NCBI GenBank assembly: GCA_049966915.1
Contig: JBMFTS010000015.1
Span: forward strand, 1 to 13,989
Reading direction: 5' to 3'
Length of the DNA stretch: 13,989 nt
Source: JAGDXZ01 sp049966915
GTDB taxonomy: Archaea; Micrarchaeota; Micrarchaeia; Micrarchaeales; CABMGC01
Part shown: positions 6,200 through 13,106 of the stretch, piece after piece
Layout of the letters: every line of letters starts with the position of its first letter
Numbering within the stretch: the first letter of the stretch is position 1
Notes under the pieces: generated by a model
Databases searched by the model: none
What the model was told of the DNA's origin: nothing
What the model saw: the letters and a program-made list of their open reading frames with translations, nothing else
Position numbers and translations under genes: made by a program

Positions 6200-8419
6200 A
6201 TGCTGTTAAACGATGCGCGCAAAGGCTTCCTGAAGCAGTACGTGCTGCTCGCAGCGGTTTATTTGCTTTTTGCCGCGGTTTTCTTCTGGCCCATATTCAA
6301 CGGCCGCATACCCGGTACAGGCGGCGATAGCTACCAGAGCGCATGGGAACTTTGGTGGGTTTCTTACGCTGTTTTTGTTTTGCACACGTCGCCATATTTC
6401 ACCAATTACGTGTTTTACCCTGCAGGCGCCAGCCTGATAACGCAGACAATGGCGCCTATAGCTGGCATAATCTCTGCGCCTCTGGAAGCGCTGGGTTCGG
6501 CAGCAGCACTCAACTTCACGTTCATAATAGGCTTCATGCTTTCAGGCGTTTTTGCGTACGCGCTCATATTCTACATTACGGGCAACAAACTCGCTTCTTT
6601 TCTGGGCGGCTTCGTGTTCGCCTTCAGCCCCATTCACGTGGTTCAGGCGCTGGGCCATTTGCAATATACAAACACAGAGTTCATACCTTTGTTTTTGCTG
6701 TTTTTCATGAAGCTTGTTAACGAGAAAAAGCAGAAATACGCGGCATATGCCGCAATCTCTTTCGTTTTGATAACGTTTATGGGCGATATAGAGCAAGCGC
6801 TTATGACCATAGTGCTGATCTTCTTTATATTGGTGTACATGCTCCTGAGAAAGTCGGAAAGGCAAAAGATAATGAATGCAAGATTTCTGGGCCTGATGGC
6901 GGAGCTAGTGGCGCTTGTCGCGATAATCGGCTCGCCGGCTTTCGTTACTATGGTAACGCACATAAACAACGAAACCCTTGCAAACGTTAATGCGCAGGCA
7001 GGCATCAGGTACAACGAGCTTTACAGCCCAGACCTAGTTTCGTTCTTCACGCCATCGCTAGATAACGGCTTGCTTCATAGTATTCCAGCTTCCAATATTG
7101 CCATATACAAAGGCGACCCAGCGGAAACTACCGCATACGCCGGATATGTGGTAATGATCGTTGCAGCATACGCGCTTTATGTGGATTACAAGAAGGAACG
7201 CCTCGCAAAGACTGGCATGTTCGCTTTTGCGTTGCTTTTCATGCTGTGGCTTGCCATAGGGCCCTATCTCTGGATTGACGGCTCGCTTACAGGCATACCT
7301 GGCATATACCTGCTATACAGCAAGATACCTTTCTTTAATGTGCTAAGGGAGCCAGGCAGATTCGACGTCGTCGCGGAATTGCTGCTTGCGGTGCTTTTTG
7401 CCTACGGCCTTGTCGAGATTCAAAAAAATGCAGGCAAATATGCTAAGTACGTGATGCCTGTCGCGTTTCTTTTGTTGCTTGTGGAATATTTTGCAATGCC
7501 TACGTCGCAGTCAATGGTCAACAGCGAATTCTCCAGCGCCCACATACCTGCTGCTTATTACGAACTTGGCTCGCTGCACGCCAATCCCACCGTTCTTTTG
7601 CTGCCTGCTTCTACCAATTACGAGAATGGAACCGAGCCCAATCTCTATCCGGGCATGGCGCTTTACTACCAAACCGCTTTCAAGAAGCCCATGATAGGCG
7701 GCTACACCACGCGAACCAACGTGTCGCAATTGTATTCTGTGATGAATATACCTCTTGTAGTTTCGGCGTATTACTTGGAAACAGGTCAAGGTCTGGTATA
7801 CGCTTCGCCCATAGTTGAAAATTACACAAACGCAACAAAGTTCTTGCTTGCTGCGTACAACGTCACGTTTGTCGGCATAATTAGGCAGGCATACACCACA
7901 GGCGAGTTTGAAAATCTTTCAAGCTACCTTTACAGCATGTTCGGTGCGCCGATATCCTCTAGCAACACTACGCAGATATTTTCAACTGTGCAATCGCTGA
8001 GGAACTTCAGCGGAACCACTGTGGCATACACGCCTGTGCTTGTGGGCAGCATAGCAAGCGTGTGGCAGCCTGGCTGGCTCATATGCCACGGCTCAATAAC
8101 TTGCAACGAGACTTTTGCAAACATGTGGTGGGGCGCCAATCCTGCTTTCATAGAAATATACGCGCCGAAGAACGAGAAGCTTAGTATAAGCATGCGCGCC
8201 ATGTCTTACGGCACTTTCTCAAGGGAAGACTTGTATTTTGATGGCGTGCTCGCCGACCAGCTCGGTCTTATTACGCAACCCAAGACAATAACAATAAACG
8301 TGACAGCTGTGCCAGGCATAAACCCGCTTGTTTTTGTGCCTGCAACAAACTACCAAAACATAGGCATAGAAAACTTCACTTTTAGCTTGGTAAACAGAAC
8401 AGCGTCACATTCGTCGTAA
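6200..8419 (+). CDS. GT-C-like membrane glycosyltransferase candidate with sequon-rich extracytoplasmic C-terminal domain
   Basis: A 739-residue protein with an N-terminal membrane part (residues 1-433, about 10-11 helices) and a mostly hydrophilic C-terminal domain (434-739). The first external loop carries GTGGDSYQSAWELWW with Asp43, the place where GT-C enzymes keep an acidic catalytic or metal residue. Further features shared with bacterial and archaeal GT-C/YfhO-like proteins are GHLQYTNTEFIPL and FNVLREPGRF (Arg383, Pro385, Arg387, Phe388). GT-C enzymes use lipid-phosphate sugars outside the cell, which fits the divergent dolichol-phosphate-sugar synthase and flippases. The external domain has 12 N-X-S/T sequons and a Cys pair (ICHGSITC) that could form a disulfide. 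It has its own promoter and no Shine-Dalgarno site. I cannot name the family exactly; a non-enzymatic membrane protein is possible. Confidence 0.7.
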   Translation: MLLNDARKGFLKQYVLLAAVYLLFAAVFFWPIFNGRIPGTGGDSYQSAWELWWVSYAVFVLHTSPYFTNYVFYPAGASLITQTMAPIAGIISAPLEALGSAAALNFTFIIGFMLSGVFAYALIFYITGNKLASFLGGFVFAFSPIHVVQALGHLQYTNTEFIPLFLLFFMKLVNEKKQKYAAYAAISFVLITFMGDIEQALMTIVLIFFILVYMLLRKSERQKIMNARFLGLMAELVALVAIIGSPAFVTMVTHINNETLANVNAQAGIRYNELYSPDLVSFFTPSLDNGLLHSIPASNIAIYKGDPAETTAYAGYVVMIVAAYALYVDYKKERLAKTGMFAFALLFMLWLAIGPYLWIDGSLTGIPGIYLLYSKIPFFNVLREPGRFDVVAELLLAVLFAYGLVEIQKNAGKYAKYVMPVAFLLLLVEYFAMPTSQSMVNSEFSSAHIPAAYYELGSLHANPTVLLLPASTNYENGTEPNLYPGMALYYQTAFKKPMIGGYTTRTNVSQLYSVMNIPLVVSAYYLETGQGLVYASPIVENYTNATKFLLAAYNVTFVGIIRQAYTTGEFENLSSYLYSMFGAPISSSNTTQIFSTVQSLRNFSGTTVAYTPVLVGSIASVWQPGWLICHGSITCNETFANMWWGANPAFIEIYAPKNEKLSISMRAMSYGTFSREDLYFDGVLADQLGLITQPKTITINVTAVPGINPLVFVPATNYQNIGIENFTFSLVNRTASHSS

Positions 8420-8460
8420 GTGCCACTTTGTTTTATGAATTTCTACGAATTTGCACATTA

Positions 8461-8470
8461 ACTTTAAAAG
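8461..8470 (+). promoter_or_regulatory. TATA box of the TRAM protein gene
   Basis: ACTTTAAAAG is centred about 43 bases upstream of the GTG at 8509. A start of transcription near 8492 would leave a leader of about 17 bases containing the GGTGA ribosome-binding site. This position argues against translation starting further upstream in the same frame. Confidence 0.5.
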
Positions 8471-8499
8471 CTTATTCAGCAGAAGAAAAGCAGGGCGTA

Positions 8500-8504
8500 G
8501 GTGA
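8500..8504 (+). promoter_or_regulatory. Ribosome binding site GGTGA, fixes GTG start of the TRAM gene
   Basis: GGTGA can pair with the 3' end of archaeal 16S rRNA (ATCACC segment). It stands 4 bases before GTG 8509, the same geometry as before several other genes in this window. Confidence 0.55.
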
Positions 8505-8508
8505 GTGG

Positions 8509-8763
8509 GTGAATGAGCAAGAGCTAGAAGAGGGTAGGATATACGAGGTCAGCATAAGGGCAAAGAACATGCACGGGGAAGGCATAGGAAACATCGACAA
8601 CAATGTGGTGTTTGTCAAGAACGCAAAGACAAGAATAGGAAAAACATACAAAGTAAGGATAGTAAAGGTGTACCGTACGTTCGCTTACGGAGAGCTCGAA
8701 GAAGAAGCGGCTCAAAGCAACAGTAAGTATTTTATAGGTAATGGCAGCTTAGTAATAATGTAA
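8509..8763 (+). CDS. TRAM-domain RNA-binding protein
   Basis: A small protein of 84 residues that is almost entirely one TRAM domain (about residues 7-66), the beta-barrel nucleic-acid-binding fold also found in TrmA/MiaB-type RNA-modifying enzymes. The visible signature is EGRIYEV, then a G-x-G-I-G turn (HGEGIGNID), VVFVKNA, and the closing strands KVRIVKVYRTFAYGE. Single-domain TRAM proteins are common in archaea, where some have been described as RNA chaperones; the role of this one is inferred. The frame stays open upstream to a TTG at 8428, but that stretch contains the TATA box, so I start at GTG 8509 behind GGTGA. The tail (residues 67-84) is not recognisable. A hairpin plus T-run follows the stop directly. 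Confidence 0.85.
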   Translation: MNEQELEEGRIYEVSIRAKNMHGEGIGNIDNNVVFVKNAKTRIGKTYKVRIVKVYRTFAYGELEEEAAQSNSKYFIGNGSLVIM

Positions 8764-8804
8764 CGCAGGCTTAAGGTTTGGGTGCTGCGTTTTGTGTTTT
8801 TACC
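8763..8804 (+). terminator. Hairpin followed by T-rich tract after the TRAM gene
   Basis: A perfect 6-base inverted repeat, ACGCAG (8763-8768) and CTGCGT (8785-8790), encloses a 16-base loop and is followed by a T-rich run (8790-8801). The left arm begins on the last base of the TAA stop. Archaeal termination mainly needs the T-tract, so the stem may be incidental or may protect the 3' end. Confidence 0.4.
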
Positions 8805-8809
8805 TTTTG

Positions 8810-8818
8810 TTTATCTTA
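8810..8818 (+). promoter_or_regulatory. Probable TATA box of psmB
   Basis: TTTATCTTA is centred about 31 bases before ATG 8845 and 49 before GTG 8863. Transcription would start near 8840. Between this box and the ATG lies a perfect 8-base palindrome ACACGTGT (8823-8830), which could be an operator, though so short a palindrome may be chance. Confidence 0.4.
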
Positions 8819-8844
8819 TGGCACACGTGTTATTGTGCTGAATT

Positions 8845-9510
8845 ATGCTAAAAGGTGAATTAGTGGATATTCGTGAAATAGCCGACAAGGTGCTGAAAGG
8901 CACAACCACTGTGGGCATAGTCTGCCAAGATGGCGTCGTAATGGGCGCCGATTCAAGGGCCACAGCCGATACTTTCATAGCAAGCTCCGAAGCCATAAAG
9001 GTTTACAAAATAGACGATACTCTTGGAATGACTATAGCGGGATCTGTAAGCTATGCAGAGTACATAGTAAAGTTTCTCAAAGTGCAGAACGAGCTGTACA
9101 AGATGAACGAAGGCAAGCCGTTGACGCCTGCCGCCGCATCGTCCCTGCTTTCGCTGGTGCTGCAGGAGAACGCGAATTCTTTTGCAATACAGTTCAACAT
9201 AGTGCAGCTCATAATCGGCGGGCTCAACAAGGGCGCGCCAGAGCTTTATGACATAGACCCGCTTGGCGGCTCTATAAAGGATTCAAAGTTCTTCTCTTCG
9301 GGCAGCGGTTCGCTTACCGCGCTAGGCTATCTGGAGAGCATTTACACGCCTGACATTCTTGTCGAAGACGCTGTGAAGCACACAGTCAAGGCGCTCAAGA
9401 TAGCGATGAAAAGGGATTCAGCTACAGGCGACTCGATAAAGGTAGTGGCAGTTACTAAGAAAGGGTTCAAAGAGTACACGAAAGAAGAGCTTGACAAAAT
9501 AGCAAAATAA
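8845..9510 (+). CDS. psmB: Proteasome beta subunit (20S core particle, catalytic)
   Basis: Catalytic beta subunit of the archaeal 20S proteasome, 221 residues including a propeptide. Cleavage after Gly19 in LKG/TTTVGI would expose Thr20 as the N-terminal nucleophile. In mature numbering Asp17 (MGADSRAT) and Lys33 (EAIKVYKI) are in place. GSGS (mature Ser135) and RDSATGD (Asp172) match the remaining active-site motifs, but the usual Ser of SGD is Thr194 (mature 175). ATG 8845 gives the listed start. An in-frame GTG at 8863 with GGTGA four bases upstream would shorten the propeptide from 19 to 13 residues and may be the true start. It is followed by the aCPSF1 gene with no obvious promoter between, a gene pairing seen in methanogens and Thermococcales. 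Confidence 0.96.
   Translation: MLKGELVDIREIADKVLKGTTTVGIVCQDGVVMGADSRATADTFIASSEAIKVYKIDDTLGMTIAGSVSYAEYIVKFLKVQNELYKMNEGKPLTPAAASSLLSLVLQENANSFAIQFNIVQLIIGGLNKGAPELYDIDPLGGSIKDSKFFSSGSGSLTALGYLESIYTPDILVEDAVKHTVKALKIAMKRDSATGDSIKVVAVTKKGFKEYTKEELDKIAK
8854..8858 (+). promoter_or_regulatory. Possible internal ribosome binding site GGTGA for a GTG start of psmB
   Basis: GGTGA lies exactly 4 bases upstream of in-frame GTG 8863. The ATG at 8845 has only a weak TGA 3 bases upstream. Either start keeps the catalytic Thr and changes only propeptide length. Confidence 0.4.
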
Positions 9511-9590
9511 CTGCGCTAGCTTAGCATGGCCTGCTTGCTGCAAACGCATCCGTAGGGATTTTGCAGTTGCCATTTGCGCTTAGTGATTCC

Positions 9591-11546
9591 TTGGAAACTA
9601 GCAGCAATAACAAAGAAGACAACGGAAACGAAATTTTGGAAAGGCTGAAGGGACTTTTGCCAAACGAGGCAGAAGCAACAAAGATAGTATTCGAAGGGCC
9701 GGACATAGCCGTTTACGCAAAGAACGTGAGTGCTATTTACGGCAACGAGCCTCTTATAAGGAGCATATCCGCGACCATAAAGAAAAAGATAATAGTAAGA
9801 AGCGACCCCTCGGTGCTGCTTGACCCTGAAGAGGCTGAGAAGAAGATACGCGAGATAGTGCCGGCTGAAGCTGGAATACCCGAATCTGGCATAAAGTTCG
9901 TCAAGGAGTTTTCCGAAGTTTACATAGAGGCCGAGAAGCCCGGAATAGCGATAGGCAAAAGCGGCGCTACGCTCATACGCATAGTGGGCGAGACTAAATG
10001 GGTTCCGAAGATTTTGCGCGTGCCCACAATGCACAGCGACATAGTAAGCGGAGTAAGGCAGCTCATGGTGAGCGAGCAGGAATTCAGGAAAAAGTTCCTG
10101 CTTGGGCTGGGCAAGAAGATAAACCTCAAGAACGGCACTAGCGAATGGATCAAGGCCACGGCCCTGGGCGGCTTCAGGGAAGTAGGCAGGAGCAGCCTGC
10201 TTATAGAAACAAACCACTCCAAGGTCATAATAGACTGCGGCCTCAGCCCCGAGCCCGCAGTGAAAGGAATAGACGCCATAACTGGCGACACGAACAAGGT
10301 CTTTCCGTATCTTGACACGGCAAACATAACAATAAACGACATAGATGCAGTAATATTGACGCACGCGCATCTTGACCACACGGGTTTCGTGCCTTACCTG
10401 TTCAAATACGGATACGAAGGCCCGGTATACTGCACGCCGCCTACTCGCGACCTTACGGCGCTGGTGCTTTACGATTACATAAAGCTCGTGCAGCGAAGCG
10501 GCGGCACGCCGCTGTACGACGAGAAGGATGTAAAGAAGATGCTGATGCACACGGTGACAAGGGATTACGGCGAAGTGACTAACGTAACAGACGAGATAAA
10601 GCTAACATATCACAATGCTGGGCACATACTCGGCAGCGCTACAGTGCACTTGCACATAGGAGAGGGCGTTTACAACATAGTGCATACTGGTGATTTCAAG
10701 TACGGCTTCACCAGGCTGCTCGACGAGGCCGACACGCGCTATCCACGCGTAGACGCGCTTTTCATGGAGAGCACATACGGCGGCTCGAGGGACATACCTG
10801 CCAACAGGCAAGAAGCCGAAATCGCGCTCATGGAATTCATAAAAAGAACCATAGAAGCAAAGGGCAAGATGCTCATACCAGTGCTTTCGGTTGGCAGAGG
10901 CCAGGAGCTTATGCTTATACTTGAGTCGTATATGAAAAACAACCCAAGATACAATTTCAACGTGCCTGTGTATTTGGACGGCATGATACTGGAAGCGAGT
11001 GCGATACACACCGCTTACCCGGAGTACTTGAAGTTCAACCTGCGCAGGCGCATACTCAGCAACGACTCGCCTTTCGAGAGCGAGCTTTTCCAGGTTGCAA
11101 AAGGCGAGATGACCGAGGTGCTGGAGCAGGGCCCTGCAATAATACTCGCAAGCGGGGGCATGCTCAACGGCGGCACAAGCCTGGAATATTTCAGGAACAT
11201 GGCCGACAATCCCGCCAATTCCATAGTCTTTGTCAATTACACAAGCGTCAATTCCATAGGCAGGCGCGTGCAGAATGGCCTCAAGGAAATAGCGTTGCCA
11301 GACGAGAGCGGCAAGCTCAAGCCTATAAGCATCAACATGCAGGTGGGCACCGTAGACGCTTTCAGCGGCCACAGCAACAGGCTTGAACTTGTCAATTTTG
11401 CGGACCGCATAAGGCCAAGCCCAAAGAAAATATTCACCATGCACGGCGAAGAGCAGAAGTGCGAAGACCTTGCGAGGTATCTTGGCATGCGCAAGCACGT
11501 AGAGGCCAGGGCGCCAATGAATCTCGATACGATAAGGCTCAGATAA
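9591..11546 (+). CDS. aCPSF1: aCPSF1/FttA: KH-domain beta-CASP metallo-beta-lactamase ribonuclease
   Basis: Archaeal homologue of CPSF73, an RNA endonuclease/5'-exonuclease shown in other archaea to drive transcription termination (FttA). From the TTG at 9591 it has 651 residues. Two KH domains fill about residues 10-140, with a GKSG loop at 122-125. The metallo-beta-lactamase core carries HAHLDH (258-263), His345 in NAGHILGSA, and Asp368 in HTGDFKYG. The beta-CASP part contains ESTYGG and SVGRGQE, then SGHS with His594 and the C-terminal metal ligand His618 in MHGEE. All zinc ligands are present. The frame opens at TTG 9561 (661 residues), with further TTGs at 9567 and 9591. I chose 9591 because GTGA precedes it by 4 bases and the N-terminal extension beyond the family norm is then shortest. 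It is probably co-transcribed with psmB. Confidence 0.95.
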   Translation: METSSNNKEDNGNEILERLKGLLPNEAEATKIVFEGPDIAVYAKNVSAIYGNEPLIRSISATIKKKIIVRSDPSVLLDPEEAEKKIREIVPAEAGIPESGIKFVKEFSEVYIEAEKPGIAIGKSGATLIRIVGETKWVPKILRVPTMHSDIVSGVRQLMVSEQEFRKKFLLGLGKKINLKNGTSEWIKATALGGFREVGRSSLLIETNHSKVIIDCGLSPEPAVKGIDAITGDTNKVFPYLDTANITINDIDAVILTHAHLDHTGFVPYLFKYGYEGPVYCTPPTRDLTALVLYDYIKLVQRSGGTPLYDEKDVKKMLMHTVTRDYGEVTNVTDEIKLTYHNAGHILGSATVHLHIGEGVYNIVHTGDFKYGFTRLLDEADTRYPRVDALFMESTYGGSRDIPANRQEAEIALMEFIKRTIEAKGKMLIPVLSVGRGQELMLILESYMKNNPRYNFNVPVYLDGMILEASAIHTAYPEYLKFNLRRRILSNDSPFESELFQVAKGEMTEVLEQGPAIILASGGMLNGGTSLEYFRNMADNPANSIVFVNYTSVNSIGRRVQNGLKEIALPDESGKLKPISINMQVGTVDAFSGHSNRLELVNFADRIRPSPKKIFTMHGEEQKCEDLARYLGMRKHVEARAPMNLDTIRLR

Positions 11547-11566
11547 GCCCATGCCTATTGCTAAAC

Positions 11567-11574
11567 TATAAATA
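11567..11574 (+). promoter_or_regulatory. TATA box of the 5S rRNA gene
   Basis: TATAAATA is centred 26 bases upstream of the inferred 5S 5' end, the standard archaeal distance between TATA box and transcription start. It shows that this 5S gene is transcribed on its own and not as the end of a 16S-23S operon. Confidence 0.75.
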
Positions 11575-11595
11575 CCTTTTCAAACACAAACTAAT

Positions 11596-11709
11596 TGCCA
11601 AACGGCCACAGAAGCGGGGAAACGCCCAAACCCATTTCGAACTTGGAAGCTAAGCTCGCTTCGACGTGAAATACTGCCCTCGGGCGGGAAAGCACGTTGC
11701 TGTTTGGCA
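11596..11709 (+). rRNA. rrf: 5S ribosomal RNA
   Basis: The ends form helix I: TGCCAAACGGC (11596-11606) pairs with GCTGTTTGGCA (11699-11709), including one G-U pair. The internal block CCCATTTCGAACTTGGAAGC (11631-11650), followed by TAAGCTC, is the conserved helix III/loop B-C region of all 5S rRNAs. The CCC/GGG helix IV-V region follows near 11676-11688. At about 114 bases it is slightly shorter than the usual 116-122, so the true ends may lie a base or two further out. It stands alone, between aCPSF1 and the prenyl synthase, with its own promoter and a T-rich end. No 16S or 23S sequence is in the window. Confidence 0.93.
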
Positions 11710-11720
11710 CTTTTATTTTG
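11710..11720 (+). terminator. T-rich terminator after 5S rRNA
   Basis: CTTTTATTTTG directly follows helix I of the 5S rRNA. Such T-tracts end archaeal transcription of stable RNAs. It ends about 15 bases before the stop of the convergent prenyl synthase gene. Confidence 0.5.
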
Positions 11721-11735
11721 CTATGCGCCGTGGGC

Positions 11736-12758
11736 TTATTTCTTGCGCACGTAAAGTTCCTCCATTGCCGAAACCAGTATTTGCGTGTACTCGTTCTGTG
11801 GAAGCTTGTCTTTGTACTGCTCTATCCTGCTTTTGGCTATCTCGCCGTATTTCTTTGCTATTTCTTGTGCGTGCGCTATGCCGTCATATTTGTATATGAT
11901 ATCTTTCAGGAAATTTATTTCGTCGCTCGTCTTGTCCTTGCGCTCCTTTTTGTATATGGCATCTATTTTGCTTTTCTCATCTGTAGTGGCTTGCGCGTAT
12001 GCATGCAAAATTATCAAGGTCACTTTGCCTTCGTAAAGGTCTCCGAAGTTCTTCTTGCCAAATACCTTCTCGTCCGCAGTCATGTCAAGTATGTCGTCTG
12101 CTATTTGGAATGCGACTCCTGCCGGCTGGCCAATTTGCTTAAGCATTTCCAGCGTTTCGTCGCTCGCGTTTGCCGCTATCGCACCAATCTGCAGCGGCCC
12201 GTACACAGTGTAGTATGAAGTCTTGCTGTCAGCTATCCTAAAGTACAGGGCTTCGTCCGCCTTGCCCAGGTTCTTAACGTAATGCACAAAATTGTTCTCT
12301 ATGTACTGGCCGTCTACGGTGTATTCGAGCATGTCGTAGAATTTTTCATATATTTTGTTTCCTATCGCAGGGCCCACTTGAAGTATGTAGTCCTTTAGCA
12401 TGCGCCACATCGCCATATGGCCCAGGTTAGATGCATTGAAAGCATGAATTGCGCCATAGAGCTTCTGTGCGGCAGGCTTGCCTCTTCTCAATTCCGAATC
12501 GTCTTCGACGTCATCCTGCATGAGTATCCAGTCCTCAGAAAGTTGCTGCGCTGCAGCAGGCAGGAGCGCGTGCTCTACGCTAGAGCCGAAAAGCTGCGCA
12601 CTGAGCAGCACAAGTCCAGGCCTTCTGTAGCTGCCCTGCCTGTCGATGTAGTCTCGCATTATGCCGTGGTTCTCCACAGGCTCTTTTACAGGTACGTATC
12701 TGCATATCGTGTCGTAAACTGCGCTTCTGTGCGCCTCTATGTATTCTTTGAAGTTCAT
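11736..12758 (-). CDS. Polyprenyl (probably geranylgeranyl/farnesyl) diphosphate synthase
   Basis: A trans-isoprenyl diphosphate synthase of 340 residues, normal length for the family. It condenses isopentenyl diphosphate with an allylic diphosphate to build the C15-C20+ chains for archaeal membrane lipids and dolichol, releasing PPi. The first Asp-rich motif is DDVEDDSELRRGKP (Asp82, Asp83, Asp86, Arg91-92). The second is QIADDILD (Asp221, Asp222, Asp225), followed by GKKNFGDLYEGKVTL with Lys235 and Lys245. KT at 169-170 is also conserved. Unusually, the GKRxRP motif reads GSYRRP (42-47), lacking the Lys and first Arg, and Gln81 replaces the usual His before the first motif. Trp77 stands five residues before the motif, a position that helps set chain length, so product length cannot be called. 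The start ATG has TGA four bases upstream. Confidence 0.9.
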   Translation of the reverse strand: MNFKEYIEAHRSAVYDTICRYVPVKEPVENHGIMRDYIDRQGSYRRPGLVLLSAQLFGSSVEHALLPAAAQQLSEDWILMQDDVEDDSELRRGKPAAQKLYGAIHAFNASNLGHMAMWRMLKDYILQVGPAIGNKIYEKFYDMLEYTVDGQYIENNFVHYVKNLGKADEALYFRIADSKTSYYTVYGPLQIGAIAANASDETLEMLKQIGQPAGVAFQIADDILDMTADEKVFGKKNFGDLYEGKVTLIILHAYAQATTDEKSKIDAIYKKERKDKTSDEINFLKDIIYKYDGIAHAQEIAKKYGEIAKSRIEQYKDKLPQNEYTQILVSAMEELYVRKK

Positions 12759-12785
12759 TGCATCAAATTTTATTAACAGGTTTAG

Positions 12786-12793
12786 CTTAAAAG
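12786..12793 (-). promoter_or_regulatory. Possible TATA box of the prenyl synthase gene
   Basis: On the minus strand this reads CTTTTAAG, centred about 31 bases upstream of the ATG at 12758. A more AT-rich stretch (12766-12775) is too close to the start codon to be the TATA box. Confidence 0.4.
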
Positions 12794-13106
12794 AATTCCC
12801 ATACTTTCGTTAATAGCCATATCTTGCGCTTTTGCTTCTTTTTCAACTTTATATGTGCTCTGACGTGCCACTAGCTAAGTAACGATTGAAATGCTGCAAG
12901 CGCTACACACCGCATGCTTATGCGAACGCGTGGAAGTGCACGTGGCGGCGCTATTGCCAATATGTGTCGGCGAAGCGTAACGGCGCACGTGCCGATTTTG
13001 CGCATTATGCTGTCAAAGCGTGCTTGCTAGCACATGCTGCGCAGGCACAGAAAGGAATAAAAGAGTTTATCTGCTCAATCTTACTTGTTTATCCTGGATG
13101 ATATTC
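12794..13106 (+). other. Long intergenic region with TATA box and hairpins; candidate noncoding RNA about 12876-13050
   Basis: ACTTTATATG (12846-12855) is a good plus-strand TATA box that would start transcription near 12876, over 200 bases before L40e. The stretch after it holds short perfect hairpins: CGCAT-GCTT-ATGCG (12911-12924) and GTGCT-TGCT-AGCAC (13020-13033), plus the palindrome GCACGTGC in the 12985-12995 area and another CACGTG near 12940. An AT-rich element near 13055-13072 could be the separate L40e promoter. I looked for the signature cores of RNase P RNA, SRP RNA, tRNA and C/D guide RNA and did not find them. A frame open from 12886 to 13101 gives no recognisable protein. It may be a small RNA, a long structured leader of L40e, or nothing. 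Confidence 0.3.

Noticed and set aside
9516..11552. Long minus-strand frames (344 and 316 codons) opposite aCPSF1
   Set aside because: The sense frame encodes a complete nuclease with all catalytic motifs. The antisense translations are Tyr/His/Arg-rich with no recognisable domain, an effect of codon bias.
12876..13072. RNase P RNA, suggested by an ACAGAAA near 13048
   Set aside because: The matching CR-I core (GAGGAAAGTCC-like) and the GGCTTA partner are absent. SRP RNA domain IV signatures are also absent on both strands.
12886..13101. 71-codon frame in the intergenic region, starting with TTG
   Set aside because: Composition is atypical (many Cys, Trp, His, Arg), there is no ribosome binding site, and no family is recognisable.
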